59,844 nucleotides of DNA from Setaria digitata (lineage: Eukaryota > Nematoda > Chromadorea > Rhabditida > Setariidae), in assembly GCA_003640385.1 (NCBI GenBank), contig RCAB01000402.1, forward strand, positions 1-59,844. The letters are read 5' to 3'. Position numbers and translations under genes: made by a program. This document shows positions 14,632-30,800 of the stretch, one piece after another. Positions within the stretch are counted from its first letter, which is position 1, and the number at the start of each line of letters is the position of its first letter. The notes beneath the pieces are model-generated. The model worked only from the letters and a program-made list of their open reading frames with translations. It searched no databases and had not been told where the DNA came from.

Positions 14632-17600
14632 TTAATTAATAAATTTAAAAAGCATTAAAATTTTTTATTGCAAGATTTATTAATCATTTTTTGATATTTT
14701 ACTCCTTCTTTTTTCTTTTTCTTTCTTTTTTTTTTTGTTTCTTTTCTGCCCAATTTTGTTATTTCACATCGACCATTTCAATATGACATACGAAAGATGA
14801 AACTTCTAAACAAAACAAAATAATCTTTGCAAAAATTTCAAAAAAAAAAAAAAAAATATTTTCAAAATTTCAAATTTAATTGCCACTGCATCATTACATT
14901 CATTTTTTCTTTTTCTTTTTTTTTTCCTCTCTTCGATTTTTAATTTTAATAATTAAAAAATTTTTCAGATTCAAAGCATTGAGGCATCATGTGGATACGA
15001 TTCTGTATCATTTTTCTAAACATTCACTTTCATTTCCATTATGTTGCTATTTTTGGAATAAAAATTTTTCTTGCATAATGTAAAAATTTGAGGAAATTTT
15101 CACTTAACACTATCAGTTATGAAATATCCAGTTGGCTTTGGCTTTGGCTTTGTTTAAATTATCAGCGATTTTAAAAATTTGCTACTAATTGATAAATTGA
15201 CGCGAATTATCAATTTGCTATACTCATTTACCGCATATCACAATGAGCAATTTTGCAAAAATTTGCTGAAAATTTTTTCAATTTGCTATTGTAAGATGTA
15301 AATCGGACTGAAATTAAATTTAATTCAATCAGTTAAATTCAGTTTAAATCCAAAATTTTGCTAGCCCCTTATGTATGATTTGTAAATAATTTTGGATAAT
15401 TTGAATTCCAAATAAATTTGCACCAAAATGAATGCTTCAGGATGAATTAAATAATTTTAAATATTATTGCTTTTCGTACAGTAATTTCGAAATAATGCAT
15501 GCATAATTAAAAAAAAAAATTATCCCTAAAATTATTTAACAATTTAAATATGATTAATAGCAGTCATTAAAATTAATTCTTAAAAACTCATATTAGGTAG
15601 TAATCATTGCAATAAATTTAAATCAAAGTAATTTTATTTTAAAGCTGGCTGTTTCAAAAAAGAAAAATTATTCAATCAATCAATTATATTTATTGCTCCC
15701 TGTAAATTTTTAATTATTTTTCATCTTGTAATAAGAAAAAAGAAAGAAAAAAATAAAAACAAAAAAGAGAATTATAAACAAAAAAAAAAAAAGAAATATT
15801 TTTGTAAATTGAAAAATACTGTAAATTAGCATTTGTATATGGACCTCGCAGTAATATACCTCTACCCTGCTGGAGTTATCTTAACTTAATTTCGTACTTA
15901 GATGCACTAATTAATATTTCATTGCGTTAAAGTAAAACAATTAACAATTAATTAGACATAATTATTATTTAAAGCATTATGAATGGTAACTTAACTAAGT
16001 TATAATTAAACTCGAGCAAACTTCTATTGGAATAGAATAAACTGATTTAAATTACAATATAATATGCAACAGACTAATTCGAATTTAATTTAGAGCACAA
16101 TGCAAGCGAAAATAGATGAAAAATATGATCGCAAATAGTTTCGTATTTTTATTTTTTAATTTCTTTTTTTTTTCAATAATTTTTTTTAAGTAGTTTCTTT
16201 TAAAAAAAAAAAAAAAAAATAATTTGAAAAAATAAAACTTAATTACATCCAAATATTTGAATTAAACAGTCATTTATGTATGCTGCAATGTGTTAGCTGC
16301 AAAAAAAAAGTTTTAAAAAGTTTTTTTATCAATAATACATCACTGAAAATGCTTGACAATGATAGGAATGATAGTTTTTTTTTCATTCGAAAGAATTTTA
16401 TTTAAAAAAAAAAAAAAAAATGAAAAGAAAAAGGAAAAATATTAGCAACATGTGTGTAATTCATTTTTTTTCCACTTCTGTCAAGATGAAATTAACTTAA
16501 AAAAAAAAAAAAATTGAAAATTTCTTTTGTTGACTGAAATTTAAGGCATTTAATTTTTTTGCTGAGACGATAGCGAATGTAAAGGGAAACTCCAACGTAT
16601 CTGTATTTTAAATCTTAATTTAAATATTTTAATATGTTCAGGTATTTAAATGCGTATTTTAAATCTATATATAGCTGAAGAGTTATCCATCACTTCTAAA
16701 CTTTTAAAATATAGGGTTAAAAAAAAAAAAAAAAAAAGAAAAAACCCAAAATCAACTTCTAAGAAATAATTCGTTTTACAGGAATGCATCCACAACAGAT
16801 GCATCTTAAATACCCAGTTTTATTAAGTAATTTAAATCATATTTTGCTACCACTGAATTTTCTGGAAATTAAATTGAAAAAATGAATGCAGAAATAATTA
16901 GCTAACTTAAACACTTTTTTAATGCAATTAGAACTATTAAAGCTCTTGATGGATTACTAGAAGTTTAGCTTGAAAAGATGGAGGAAAAAAAAAAACTAAT
17001 TAGCCAATTTTTTTTTTTTAAATGCAATTACAAACAATGGATAATGATCATAAGGATATTTATATTATCTGCTTTGCTAAATTCAAAAAAGTTTGCAAAT
17101 CAAAAATTTTTTTTATTTCATTTTTACTAAACTCATCATACAATCGCTATATCCCACTCATATTTATCATTTAATGAAGATTTTAAAAAGCAGACCAAAA
17201 AAGGATTTAAATTAATGAATTATCTGATCATTCATTATCTGTTATCATTTAGTCAGCGCACAAGTGCGCACTAATCATTTGATTAGTTTTGTACTTTTCA
17301 AGGAAAAAAATCTGTGGAATATATTACTGGATATTTATTTTTTACCTTTTTCTTTGCTCTGGATTTTTTTCTTTTTCTTTTTTTTATTGAGAATTTGGTA
17401 TACAAAAACTAGTCAAATATTAATTACATTGTAATAAGAATTTGATAATTTATCAAAAAATTCAATTTTTAGGATCTTCGAAAAATAAAATAAAATTTCG
17501 AAGAGCAAGGGTGAAAAATTTAGGGTGTTTTTTTGTAAGAATGTTTGAAAATAAATAAATGACTGAAATTATTAAAAAAAAAAAAATTAAATAAATGCAA

Positions 17601-18534
17601 GCAAATAAAACTGTAGTCTTGCAAAGAGTACAGCAAATTGCAAAATAGAGATTAATTTCTCAAATTAAAATAAGTAAACCACTTTAATCAAAAAAAAAAA
17701 AAATAATTAAAACAAATTCTGATATAAAAATTAGTTGAATTAAATTAAATCAAATAAATGAATTTGCGTTCTTTAAGTATTTGTCAAATAAAAATCATTC
17801 AAAGTGCATTCTGCAAATTAGTAATTGAGCCATTTCATTGAAGTACCAAAAATTAGCCACAAAAAAAGTTAACTGATGGCAATGAAACAGCTTTATCAAT
17901 CCTTAATTAATACATCGTGCAGTTAATTAATGTCAAATACTGTAACTTTCAGTGCTGCAAACATATAGTATCAAATTTTGGAATATTGAAAAAAAAAAAA
18001 AAAAAACAACAAATTACTACCATAAAATTTCTTATCTCGAAAATTAGAGCATTCTATTGAAGATTAAATAGATGTGTAAGCCTTTTTTTTATCAGTGAAC
18101 TAAAACTTCGTCTTATTTCCGTAATTTTTTTTTCCAGGAAAAAATTTTCTCCGAACACCAATAGATAACTAAGCAAACAATGCGCTTACAACCTTCAAAG
18201 TAGTATTTTTAAAATAATTATTTAACAAATGTCTAGGATAATAAAATTTCAATGATATTTCTGCCTTAAATTCCGTGTTAATTTCAATTAATTATTAAGC
18301 TATTTAATTTTTTTTTACTAATTTTACTATCAACTATCATTAACTAATTATTAATTGTCACCAATTAATTTGTCTACCATCGTGCTATAATTTTTGTGGC
18401 TCTTCTTGTTTTTTTCTTTTTCCATTGACATGATTGCTGGTTTATTTTTAAAATTTCTTTTGCTAAAAGAAACTTTCATCATTTTTGCAAAATAATATTA
18501 TTACATTTTGCAATAATTCTTTTCATAATTTATA

Positions 18535-18745
18535 TAACTAATTTTGAAATAAATTGCAAAATAACAGATGAAGTTGATTAATTAATATTATTTAAAGTGA
18601 TTTGAAATGCAAGAAAAAGACGCATTCATTGTAAATCATNTAACTAATTTTGAAATAAATTGCAAAATAACAGATGAAGTTGATTAATCATTATTATTTA
18701 AAGTGATTTGAAATGCAAGAAAAAGACGCATTCATTGTAAATCAT
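18535..18745. repeat. 105-bp direct duplication around an N (probable assembly overlap)
   Basis: Bases 18535-18639 and 18641-18745 are nearly identical and are joined by a single N at 18640. Most likely the ends of two contigs that overlap in the genome. Confidence 0.85.
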
Positions 18746-19057
18746 TATTAAGCATAATCATTATTACGACAAAAGATGGAAGAAATTATTGTAATTAAGA
18801 AAACAAAACACTAGAGCAAAAATCACAGCAAAAAAGGAGGAAAGTTTATAATTTTTAGTTGGAAAAATGAAATGTTCTGATAGTTTGCTTATCAATGGTA
18901 AGAAAATAAAAAGAACGAAGTGTACATAATTATTCATTTCTCTTGCTAAATAATAATTCTCGGAGACAAAGTAAACATTATGCTAGTAGCTTTTTAATAT
19001 CATTTAAAAGACGATAGAATGCATTAATTAATCAGTCCAGAATAATTTGAGACTAAG

Positions 19058-22851
<3,794 letters not shown>

Positions 22852-24879
22852 AAAAGAAATAATCACTTGTAAAATTACAGTATATCTCATTAAAATGACA
22901 GAAAATGTTTAACTAAACATATTAAATTTCATTCAAATCTTCATTTATGCACTCTTCTTGTTGCGCAATTTAAATTTACTTCACAATAACACTTTTAAGC
23001 TGGGAAAATATCAATGAGTTCAATGAATAAGACTTTATTTGCTTCAATAGAATACGACTTAACTTTGCTTCAATAAAATAAGTAAAATAAATAAATAAGC
23101 ATTACAAAATATGAAAGTACATGAAATAAAAATACTACTAAAATGATTAATCACAGGGATAGATCAAGTCTACATAGCTCTTACTGTGTTCGTAAAATGG
23201 TTTATTGTCATTGCTTAAACTATCCCAATACTATTCCACTAATCCACCATATATTGCTGAATGCAACTTTTTGTCACTTGCCCTGCAATGAATTACCTTA
23301 TTAGATGACTGCTTCTAGAGAACAATTTGCATATACATGTTTGATTTCACCTCAACATTATTACCACAATTGATCACATGCTAAATTCGAGAATTCTATC
23401 GCCGAGAAATGTAAAAGTAAAATGAAAACTTGCCATAATAGTAAATCAGAAATGAGTCTGTGTTATTCCCATTATTCAAGCATAGAAGGATTTTTCATTT
23501 CAAGAACAATATTGAAAATTGTTATAATCGTGAAGGAAAGCAAAATTTATCAGTGATTTGTTATTGCTCATTTCAATGGTCATTTTAGTTTAGCGAAAAT
23601 TTACTGTCAGAATAGTGCTATCAAATGAATTGGAATATTCTTAAACTGCTTATTTTTATAGCTGATAATAAATAAAGCTTCTGAGTGAATTTGATGAAGC
23701 CCTATCCCATTTATAGATGATAGTGAAATATCTGAAATATCGCAAATATAGTGGCATTTTCTACATTTATTAAAATTTATAAAAATTTATGCAGCAAGCA
23801 TTGCTTGAAAATTTTTTTAATTCGAATATCGGAATACACATGTCATTCTCTGATTATTATTTGTTATGTAGATGTAATGTTCCTGGAATAATTATTATTT
23901 AAATGAAACTCTAATACTTAATTAGAGAAATAAAAAATGAAATTATTTACACACTATGTGCCAATAATTTCTTATTATGCTAGAAGCAATCTTTTACTTA
24001 GGCAAATAGCTAATAAATAAGCCTCAAATGTACCGGATGTCATTAATTAGTTCTCCATTTCATAACTGCACTGACTCATCCATGAGACAAAAGGAAGTTA
24101 TCAACGAAATCAACTTTTCGCCAAAGAAGGAAATTACTATCAGTGGCCTGATCAATGACTTGGCTTGTTGGCTTACTTGATGATTCCACAACTAGCTTCC
24201 TTCTTAAGCAGCGAAAAAAAAAAGGAGAAAACTCTAAAGAGAGGAACAGACGTCACAAAAAATAAGCTCTAAACAAAAAGAAAAAAAATGAGCCTAAATT
24301 TAATAAAAAAAAAAATCACGTTCCGAGGAGACTCATTGCCATCTAGTGATTAAAGCAAGACAACAAAACCAATCAACGTGACATAACCACTATTCAGCAA
24401 GGAAACAAGGTCGAATAATGTGATTGTTCATAGTGGAACTAAAGCAGCAATCGGGGAGGAAAGTCAATATTCAAAGAAATTCAGGAAAGACAGAAAATTA
24501 TTCAACAGATTCATGAACTCTTCCAACATATTTGAAAAATAGTTTTGTATAATTTAGTAAAAATGCTTCCATTAAATTTTTAGAAATATTAAGAATTTCC
24601 ATTCAAATTATTAGTCTGAATAATACTTTAAAGAAATATTTTGATGTAATATCAGTTATTAATTGTGACATAAATAAAAGGAAAAAAAAAAGAAAAACTT
24701 TTGGAAACCTTGCAATAATTCTTTTAACCTGGATATAAAATACTACAAGCCTTTTTTCACCAAAATTATATTCTTGGAAATGCTCAATTATGCTAAAAAG
24801 GATAAGAAGAACTGAACGATGGACACTTCTCGAGCAGCAGTGATACTTCCTCGCTCACGTGACAACTATCAAAGGGAAT
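22852..24879. other. intergenic region, no gene model
   Basis: About 2 kb without a supported exon. No AATAAA lies close to the protease stop; AAATAAATAAAT occurs near 23087. A single CTCF-like match sits at 24338-24349. Confidence 0.6.
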
Positions 24880-25690
24880 AGGTGATATCTTATCAAAAAA
24901 AACACGTGATATATTATCAAATGAAATATATGATAATTTATCAAAAAGGATATGCGACAATTTCTCAAAAAGAGTGCGTGACAGTTTCTCAAAAAGAGCA
25001 CGTGATAATTTGTCAAAGAGAGCACGTGAGAATTTCTCGAGAAGAGCATGTGACAACTTGTCAAAAAAAATGCGCGACAATTTCTCAGAAAGAGTACGTG
25101 ACAATTTATCAAAAAGAAAGCGTGATAATTTAGCAAGAAAAATACGTGACAATTTATCAAAAAGAGTACATAATATCTTATCAAAAAGAATACGTGACAA
25201 TTTGACAAAGATAATACGTGATAATTTATCAAAAAGAATATGTGACAATTTATCAAAAAAAATACGTGACAACTTATCAAAAAGAATACGTAACAATTTA
25301 TCAAAAAGAGTACGTGACATCTTATCAAAAAGAATACGTGACAATTTGGCAAACAGAATACGTGATAATTTATCAAAAAGAATACGTGACAAATTAGTGA
25401 GAAGAATACGTGACAATTTATCAAAAAGAATACGTGACAATTTATCAAAAAGAATACGTGATATCTTATCAAAAAGAATACGTGACAATTTATCAAGAAG
25501 AGTATGTGACAGCTTATCAAAAACAGCACATGATATCTTATCAAATAGAGTACGCAACATCTTACCAAAAAGAATAGATGACAATTTATCAAAAGGTGTG
25601 TATGACGTCGGAATGAATATGTGACATGAGCAAGAATACGTGGCATCTCAAAAAGAGTACGTGAAAATTATGAAAATACGTGAGAAAAGT
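24880..25690 (+). repeat. 24-bp minisatellite, roughly 33 units
   Basis: The unit consensus is ACGTGACAATTTATCAAAAA followed by GAAT. Because the period is a multiple of three and the unit has few stop triplets, several frames on both strands stay open for 80 to 263 codons. On the plus strand the frame 24974-25624 reads an octapeptide repeat close to RDNLSKRI; the minus strand reads DKLSRILF. There is no recognisable start context, flanking exon or domain, so I annotate it as a repeat. Units in the middle are most alike; the edges decay, as expected for a satellite expanding from the centre. Confidence 0.9.
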
Positions 25691-25855
25691 GATGAATATT
25701 TGTGACAGCTATTGAAAAAAGAAGAAACAAAGAATTCTAGTACGATAAGTGGTTGAGAAAAAGTTCCAAAAAATTGAAAATTTCAAATCAGCATTTAGCT
25801 ATTGGCATAAATCCGTTTCATTATGCTACAAAAGCAAAAATGCTTGAAAGATGAT

Positions 25856-26083
25856 TATCATTTATGCTACCTGTCCCACTACTTTGACAATCTTATCATT
25901 TATGCTACCTGTCCCACTACTTTGACAATCTTATCATTTATGCTACCTGTCCCACTACTTTGACAATCTTATCATTTATGCTATCTGTCCCACTACATTG
26001 ACAACCTTATCATTTATGCTATCTTTACCACTACATTGACAATCTTATCATTTATGCTATCTTTACCACTATTTCAACAATCT
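25856..26083 (+). repeat. 38-bp tandem repeat, six copies
   Basis: Copies begin near 25856, 25894, 25932, 25970, 26008 and 26046. The first three are almost identical (ATGCTACCTGTCCCACTACT core); the last three drift to ATCTGTCCC and ATCTTTACC. There are no spacers, so it is not a CRISPR array. It lies directly after the 24-bp minisatellite. Confidence 0.95.
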
Positions 26084-26394
26084 TTAGCCACCTTCTACCT
26101 TTTACTTTTTCTTTATTCTTTTACAATCAAAAAAAGAAAGGGAAAATTGCTTGTGATAAGAAGATAATTTTTTTCACTCTTTATTCAGAGGAGAAAAAAA
26201 AATCTTATACTTAATGACTCAGTGATAATAATTGATTCATTAGTCCACTTTCGCTCGGCATAAAACGGCTGCATTTATTTACTAGTTTATATATACTCTA
26301 CTATGCCTAAGTATGCTTTAGAAGTTCAGTTCTTGTGTGATTTCCAGTTGTCAATTAATGAAATTATATTTAATTTTTAAATTTTAGAAAAATC

Positions 26395-26710
26395 TGTTTC
26401 GTGTTAATTTTTTTTCGAGATTTAATGAATTTCTCGTTACACTTTGTAATGGCTATTAAACTCATGAGGAGTTACACCCTAAGAATTGGTATAATTAATT
26501 AACTAATTAATTGTCCCTTTAATCAATATCGCTGAATGAAATTTATCATCATATACATGTAAATTTCTGTTTCGTGCTAATTTTTTTCCCAATTAATTTA
26601 ATTAATTCTTCGTTGTCAGTAGCTAAACTTATGCGAGATAGTTATGCACCTAAAAGTGGCCATAATTAATTAATTAATTGTTCCTTTAATTAACAAACTG
26701 AAGTAAAGTT
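26395..26710 (+). repeat. diverged tandem duplication of ~160 bp
   Basis: Two copies (about 26395-26535 and 26568-26710) share, in order, GTTTCGTG(T/C)TAATTTTTTT, TTCGTT, TAAACT(C/T)ATG, AGTTA..CACC, ATAATTAATTAA and the CC(C)TTTAAT tail. Non-coding. Confidence 0.6.
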
Positions 26711-26757
26711 TAACACTACAAAGCCCACTGATCTATCATCAGTCATGCAAAATAAGA

Positions 26758-26795
26758 GGGGGCGGGCGAGAAGAAAGTAATATATGCCTATATAA
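26758..26795 (+). promoter_or_regulatory. candidate core promoter: GC box plus TATA box
   Basis: GGGGGCGGGCG at 26758-26768 is followed 20 bases later by TATATAA at 26789-26795. Both are rare in this AT-rich, GC-poor window. It faces the unassigned gene that starts about 1 kb downstream and the CA-rich island in between. No transcription evidence. Confidence 0.35.
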
Positions 26796-26854
26796 GCAGT
26801 CCTGTTCCGTGGCATTTTTATACTCTATTGGTATGGTGCTGTTCATCATCATCG

Positions 26855-27200
26855 TCCTACATCCGCACACGTGCTACACACACGCACACACCCACGCAGC
26901 ACGCACCACTCACCAGATCCACGTACGTCACGTCTACCTACATGTACGCTTACTCATACACTGACCCCTTACATGTGCATCTGCGTACAGTCATTCGTAT
27001 GCGCATGCCTGCACATAACGCCATCCAAGCCGCGCATGTGTATTCTTGCACATTCTGGCATCTATCTACACATCCACATGCACGCATGCCTGCACATACT
27101 GGCATCTACTGCCGCACATGTGCATTCCTGCACACACTGGTATTTGCATCTGCGCACATGTAGGCTTGCACATTCCCACGCATGTACACGCATAGACTCA
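26855..27200 (+). repeat. GC-richer CA/ATG-CAC cryptic repeat island
   Basis: After a CACACGCACACACCC run, degenerate units built on GCACAT, GCATGC, CTGGCATCTAC and TGCGCACATG recur irregularly. Base composition is sharply unlike its surroundings. Open frames of 111 and 151 codons overlap it, but they read only His/Thr/Cys-rich low-complexity peptide and I do not call them genes. Confidence 0.7.
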
Positions 27201-27370
27201 CAGATCGCATACAGAAGTATTTGCTGTCTTTTGGTATTTTCGCAGGTGAACCTGAAATCAGTGCTGTATGTTGAGGGCTACTTGTTCATATGCAAAAGAT
27301 TGGAAATTTCCATTTTGCTACATTAATATTTCCACTATTATTTATTTAGCTTTTTAGATTTATATGTGTG

Positions 27371-27559
27371 ATTTGCATAATTAATAGTTTTTTTTTTTTT
27401 TTAAATAGTAATTTATACAATTATTATCTGTTTTTTTTTTGGATTTGTATACATAATTTGCATAGTTAATGTTTTTTTTTTTTTATAATATTCGTTGCTA
27501 TTTATTTTATTTTGTTGTCTTTTTTTTTTTCTTTTTGCATTCGTGTCAATGATTTGCAT
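27371..27559 (+). promoter_or_regulatory. three POU octamer / TAAT motifs in a degenerate repeat
   Basis: ATTTGCAT occurs at 27371-27378, 27456-27463 and 27552-27559, each followed by A(A/G)TTAAT and a T-run and preceded by an ATTTGTAT-like stretch. ATTTGCAT is the classical POU-domain octamer and TAATTA a homeodomain core. The three lie 290-480 bases upstream of the proposed start of the next gene. Confidence 0.45.
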
Positions 27560-27845
27560 AATTAATAATTTTTTTCATGTTAATATAATAATTTGTTTTG
27601 TTTACTTATTTTTCATTTGCGCCCGTGCATAAATTGATAATGGTGGAATTTTAATATTAGAAAAACAATTTTTTTTTTTCCTCAATTTTAATACAGGAAA
27701 TATTTCATCAAAAAATACTGACAGGAGTTGTCAGAAAAATAAAAATTAAAGATCAATCAAATATTGTTTATTTATGTGTATCTTTTGATTTGTTACTTTT
27801 AGAAGTGCATCAGTGTTGGAACAGGAAACAACAAAGGTCGTTTTA

Positions 27846-30800
27846 ATGGACATGGAGTGTAGTGATGTAAAATCTTCTGACGAAAAGCCTGAAAAATCTG
27901 TTGTTGAACAGGCTTGTTTTCTTTTTTGCTATATGCATTATGATGCTTGTTCAAGATTTATTTCCAAATAACAATAATCATCAAAAATTTCCCACACAAC
28001 TTCAGTGCTTATGTATTTTCATATCAGAATCTTTGTCAATTATTCAAATACTATGTCATACCAGCGTTATATAATACAATAAATGGTCTTGATAGCACTT
28101 CTTTCTTGCTGGGAGTATATCCATAATAACTTATCAGTGAAGGAATCAGACTTAAATTTCGACAGTTAACTGTTTTTCAGAAAGTTTGAATTGTCACTTT
28201 TACATTTTATACACTGAGAAGGATCGGTACTGGTAATCATTAAATTTGTGATCGAATGAATTGTTTTATGTCTTATTAGTGTATCTTATTCAATTATTCT
28301 TTCGAAGATTATAAGCACAATTTCATCCACCGGTAATGTCATCACTTCAGATTCGTAGCAATGCATCTGGCACGGATGAATTAAATGATATCCCAACTTT
28401 TAATGACGATGATTGGGAGGCGATTTTTGGCGCTGAAGATGAAGTCGTTGACGCGAAAGAGTCAAGTGAGAACAGTGAGCCAGATGCGGAAGAATCAGTT
28501 CGGAATGGCAAGGCAGATAATTCAGTATTGGAACTCGCAAAGAACAGTCCTGAAATTTCGACGGTGCATTCCCAGCGGTGAACGATAGCATTTTTAAGTA
28601 TAAAGGATATTTCTATTTACATCGGAGAATACCAAATAAGAACTCTTCGAAACTTTCTTCTCTCAATCTTTAACCAAGAGCTTTTTTTTTTTTTTTTTTA
28701 AGGTAGTGGCTTGAAAAATATATTTAAAAAAGGAATAGATTTGGTAGAAGACATCTTTAAATTAACAGGGTTTTTTCCTTTTAATTTTACTTTAAAATCG
28801 TTACTTCAGCAATGCTTGTGCCGCGGAGACATCGGTTGAATTAGTGTCTAGTTCAGGGATGTCTTCATCAGTTACACCAACACAGAGTACCATGCATCCT
28901 GAGAAGCAGACGAGGGAAACTTTGTCGAGCAGTCAGTTTTTGTTTTTATTAAATTTCAAAAGATGACATTTGATTAGTTATGAACAGTGATTGCCTGGAG
29001 TCGTACGGAAAAAAAGGAACAGTGTTCTATTTTGTTCCAACTTTTATAATTAGCATATCGCTAACTGTTTAGTCGTCCACTATTTTCCTGAAGACCTGCT
29101 TCGATAACAACATGTCAATCCACGTCGCTTAATTAACTTCTTCCAATCTTTCCTTTGCAGTGATTGTAATGGACTTATGCATGAAACGTGAGCAAAAACT
29201 TCGCTTAGCAGGTAATATCCTAGAAGCTGATGCATTGAGCACCGTTGGTTTCACTATAATGAACATGATGGCAAAGGTGATGGAGTTGCTGCAATCAGAT
29301 GGTTCCTTTCTAGTTCAATCAATTTTCATTTGCCATAAATTTAACCTTGTGAAAATTACAAGAATTTTCGGATAATGGGCTGTATGAGATTCTTACATTA
29401 TGTCGATTGGTTCTGAAACTTTTATTAATATTTTATTGAGGTTTAGAGAGCATAAATGTTGGAGCTTTGATGTTGGAGGCAGTAAAAGCGTCAATAAATA
29501 AGGGATCTAATGAATGGGAAAGTTTGATATTATGCACGGAGAGTATTTGTGCGTTGGTCAATGAAGTACGAGGAAAAAAAAGGATTTCGACACTAGTGGA
29601 AGGAGCGGACAAAGTTGGAAAGAAGTTAAATGAAGCGAAACACGTGGGAAAGGTTTCTTTATCATATGTTTTGTTAAGTAAATAGCTTGTTATTAATGGC
29701 AGTGAAAAAGATTTATTAAACTTCCAATTTTCTTTTCACAAAAGTTTTGAGAATGAGAAAATGCGCCATGAAGTTGCATGGTATAAACCGTATAAAAAAT
29801 AATTTTCCAATGGGAGATTGCTATCGCGTAAAACTGGTGTAGGTAAATTCGTTTGATTGCTGGACAGTTTGGTATCATTTTTTCATTATATTTCTATTAA
29901 CTGTTGATATTGGCTTCGATAAAGTCGTTCTATTAACTTAGTCGCTCCTTAATAAGGAATTTAGTTGTTAATGAAGACTATAGTATTGTCTGAATTTCAA
30001 ATTTCTATAAGTCATTGGTGATTTAGGAGACAAGTACGGGAAAAAAACGAAAGTCCGAAACTGTATCTGCGGAAAAACAAGAAAAAGAATGTGGGAAGCG
30101 TAAGCGTGTTACAACAGAAAGAACCGATCCCAATTTAATCCATTCTAAAACAACCCACCAGGCAGAACATCGTATGGAAAATTCCAATGTAATAACTAAA
30201 AAATTCTCTCAGGTCCAATAAATCTGCAAATATGCATTTGTTATGAAATAACTAAAAATAATGGAGATGAAATAGTAAAGTAACTAAAAAGTTGTAATAA
30301 ATTGGAATAAATGATATTATTTAGTCGCCTTCCTTCCTTTTTTTGGTAAGCTTTTAATGGTTGATTATTTATAGGACGATGGGAATGTCATATTGATGGC
30401 TGGTAATAAATTCAAAAGTCGTCAGGGAGGACGCTGGAAGCAAATCGAGGAGAAGTCCCCAATTACTGAACAGCCAGTCCATTCACTCCAAAAAAATGTT
30501 TCAGATGCGAATCCCAAAAGTAGCAATAGTTTTCAAAGATTGTATATGTCTGTAAAGTACTTCAATTTTTTTTAGCCACTGATTCACAGTTATTATCCTG
30601 TAGTTTGCAGGACTTCTACAGCTTTTAATAGTTCCACATTTGATGTTATTAGCTGTAATTTTTGATGGAAAATTCTTTTTTTTCTAGAAGTTGTTTTGAA
30701 GCATAATTAGACGATTTTGATAATAACATCATGTAATTTTTAGACAGAATTAAGTTTACAGCAAGAATGGTATTTTTAGTCGCGCCCAATCTGATCGATG

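Larger units (their letters stand above)
14588..19057. other. intergenic region, no gene model
   Basis: About 4.5 kb of extremely AT-rich sequence with many poly-A and poly-T runs. I see no exon with conserved motifs on either strand. It contains a (GGCTTT)3 run near 15136, a short GCGCAC inverted repeat at 17257-17270, and an N-separated duplication at 18535-18745. Confidence 0.6.

Noticed and set aside
17257..17270. GCGCAC-AA-GTGCGC inverted repeat as a transcription terminator or NRF1 site
   Set aside because: The stem is only six bases, the GCGCATGCGC core is not present, and intrinsic terminators do not apply to a eukaryote.
25856..26083. Direct repeats that could suggest a CRISPR array
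   Set aside because: The 38-bp units are head-to-tail without spacers, and the genome is eukaryotic; it is a minisatellite.
26828..27326. Open frames of 111 and 151 codons on the plus strand
   Set aside because: They translate a CA/ATG-rich cryptic repeat into His/Thr/Cys-rich low-complexity peptide, overlap each other in two frames and have no splice signals or domain.
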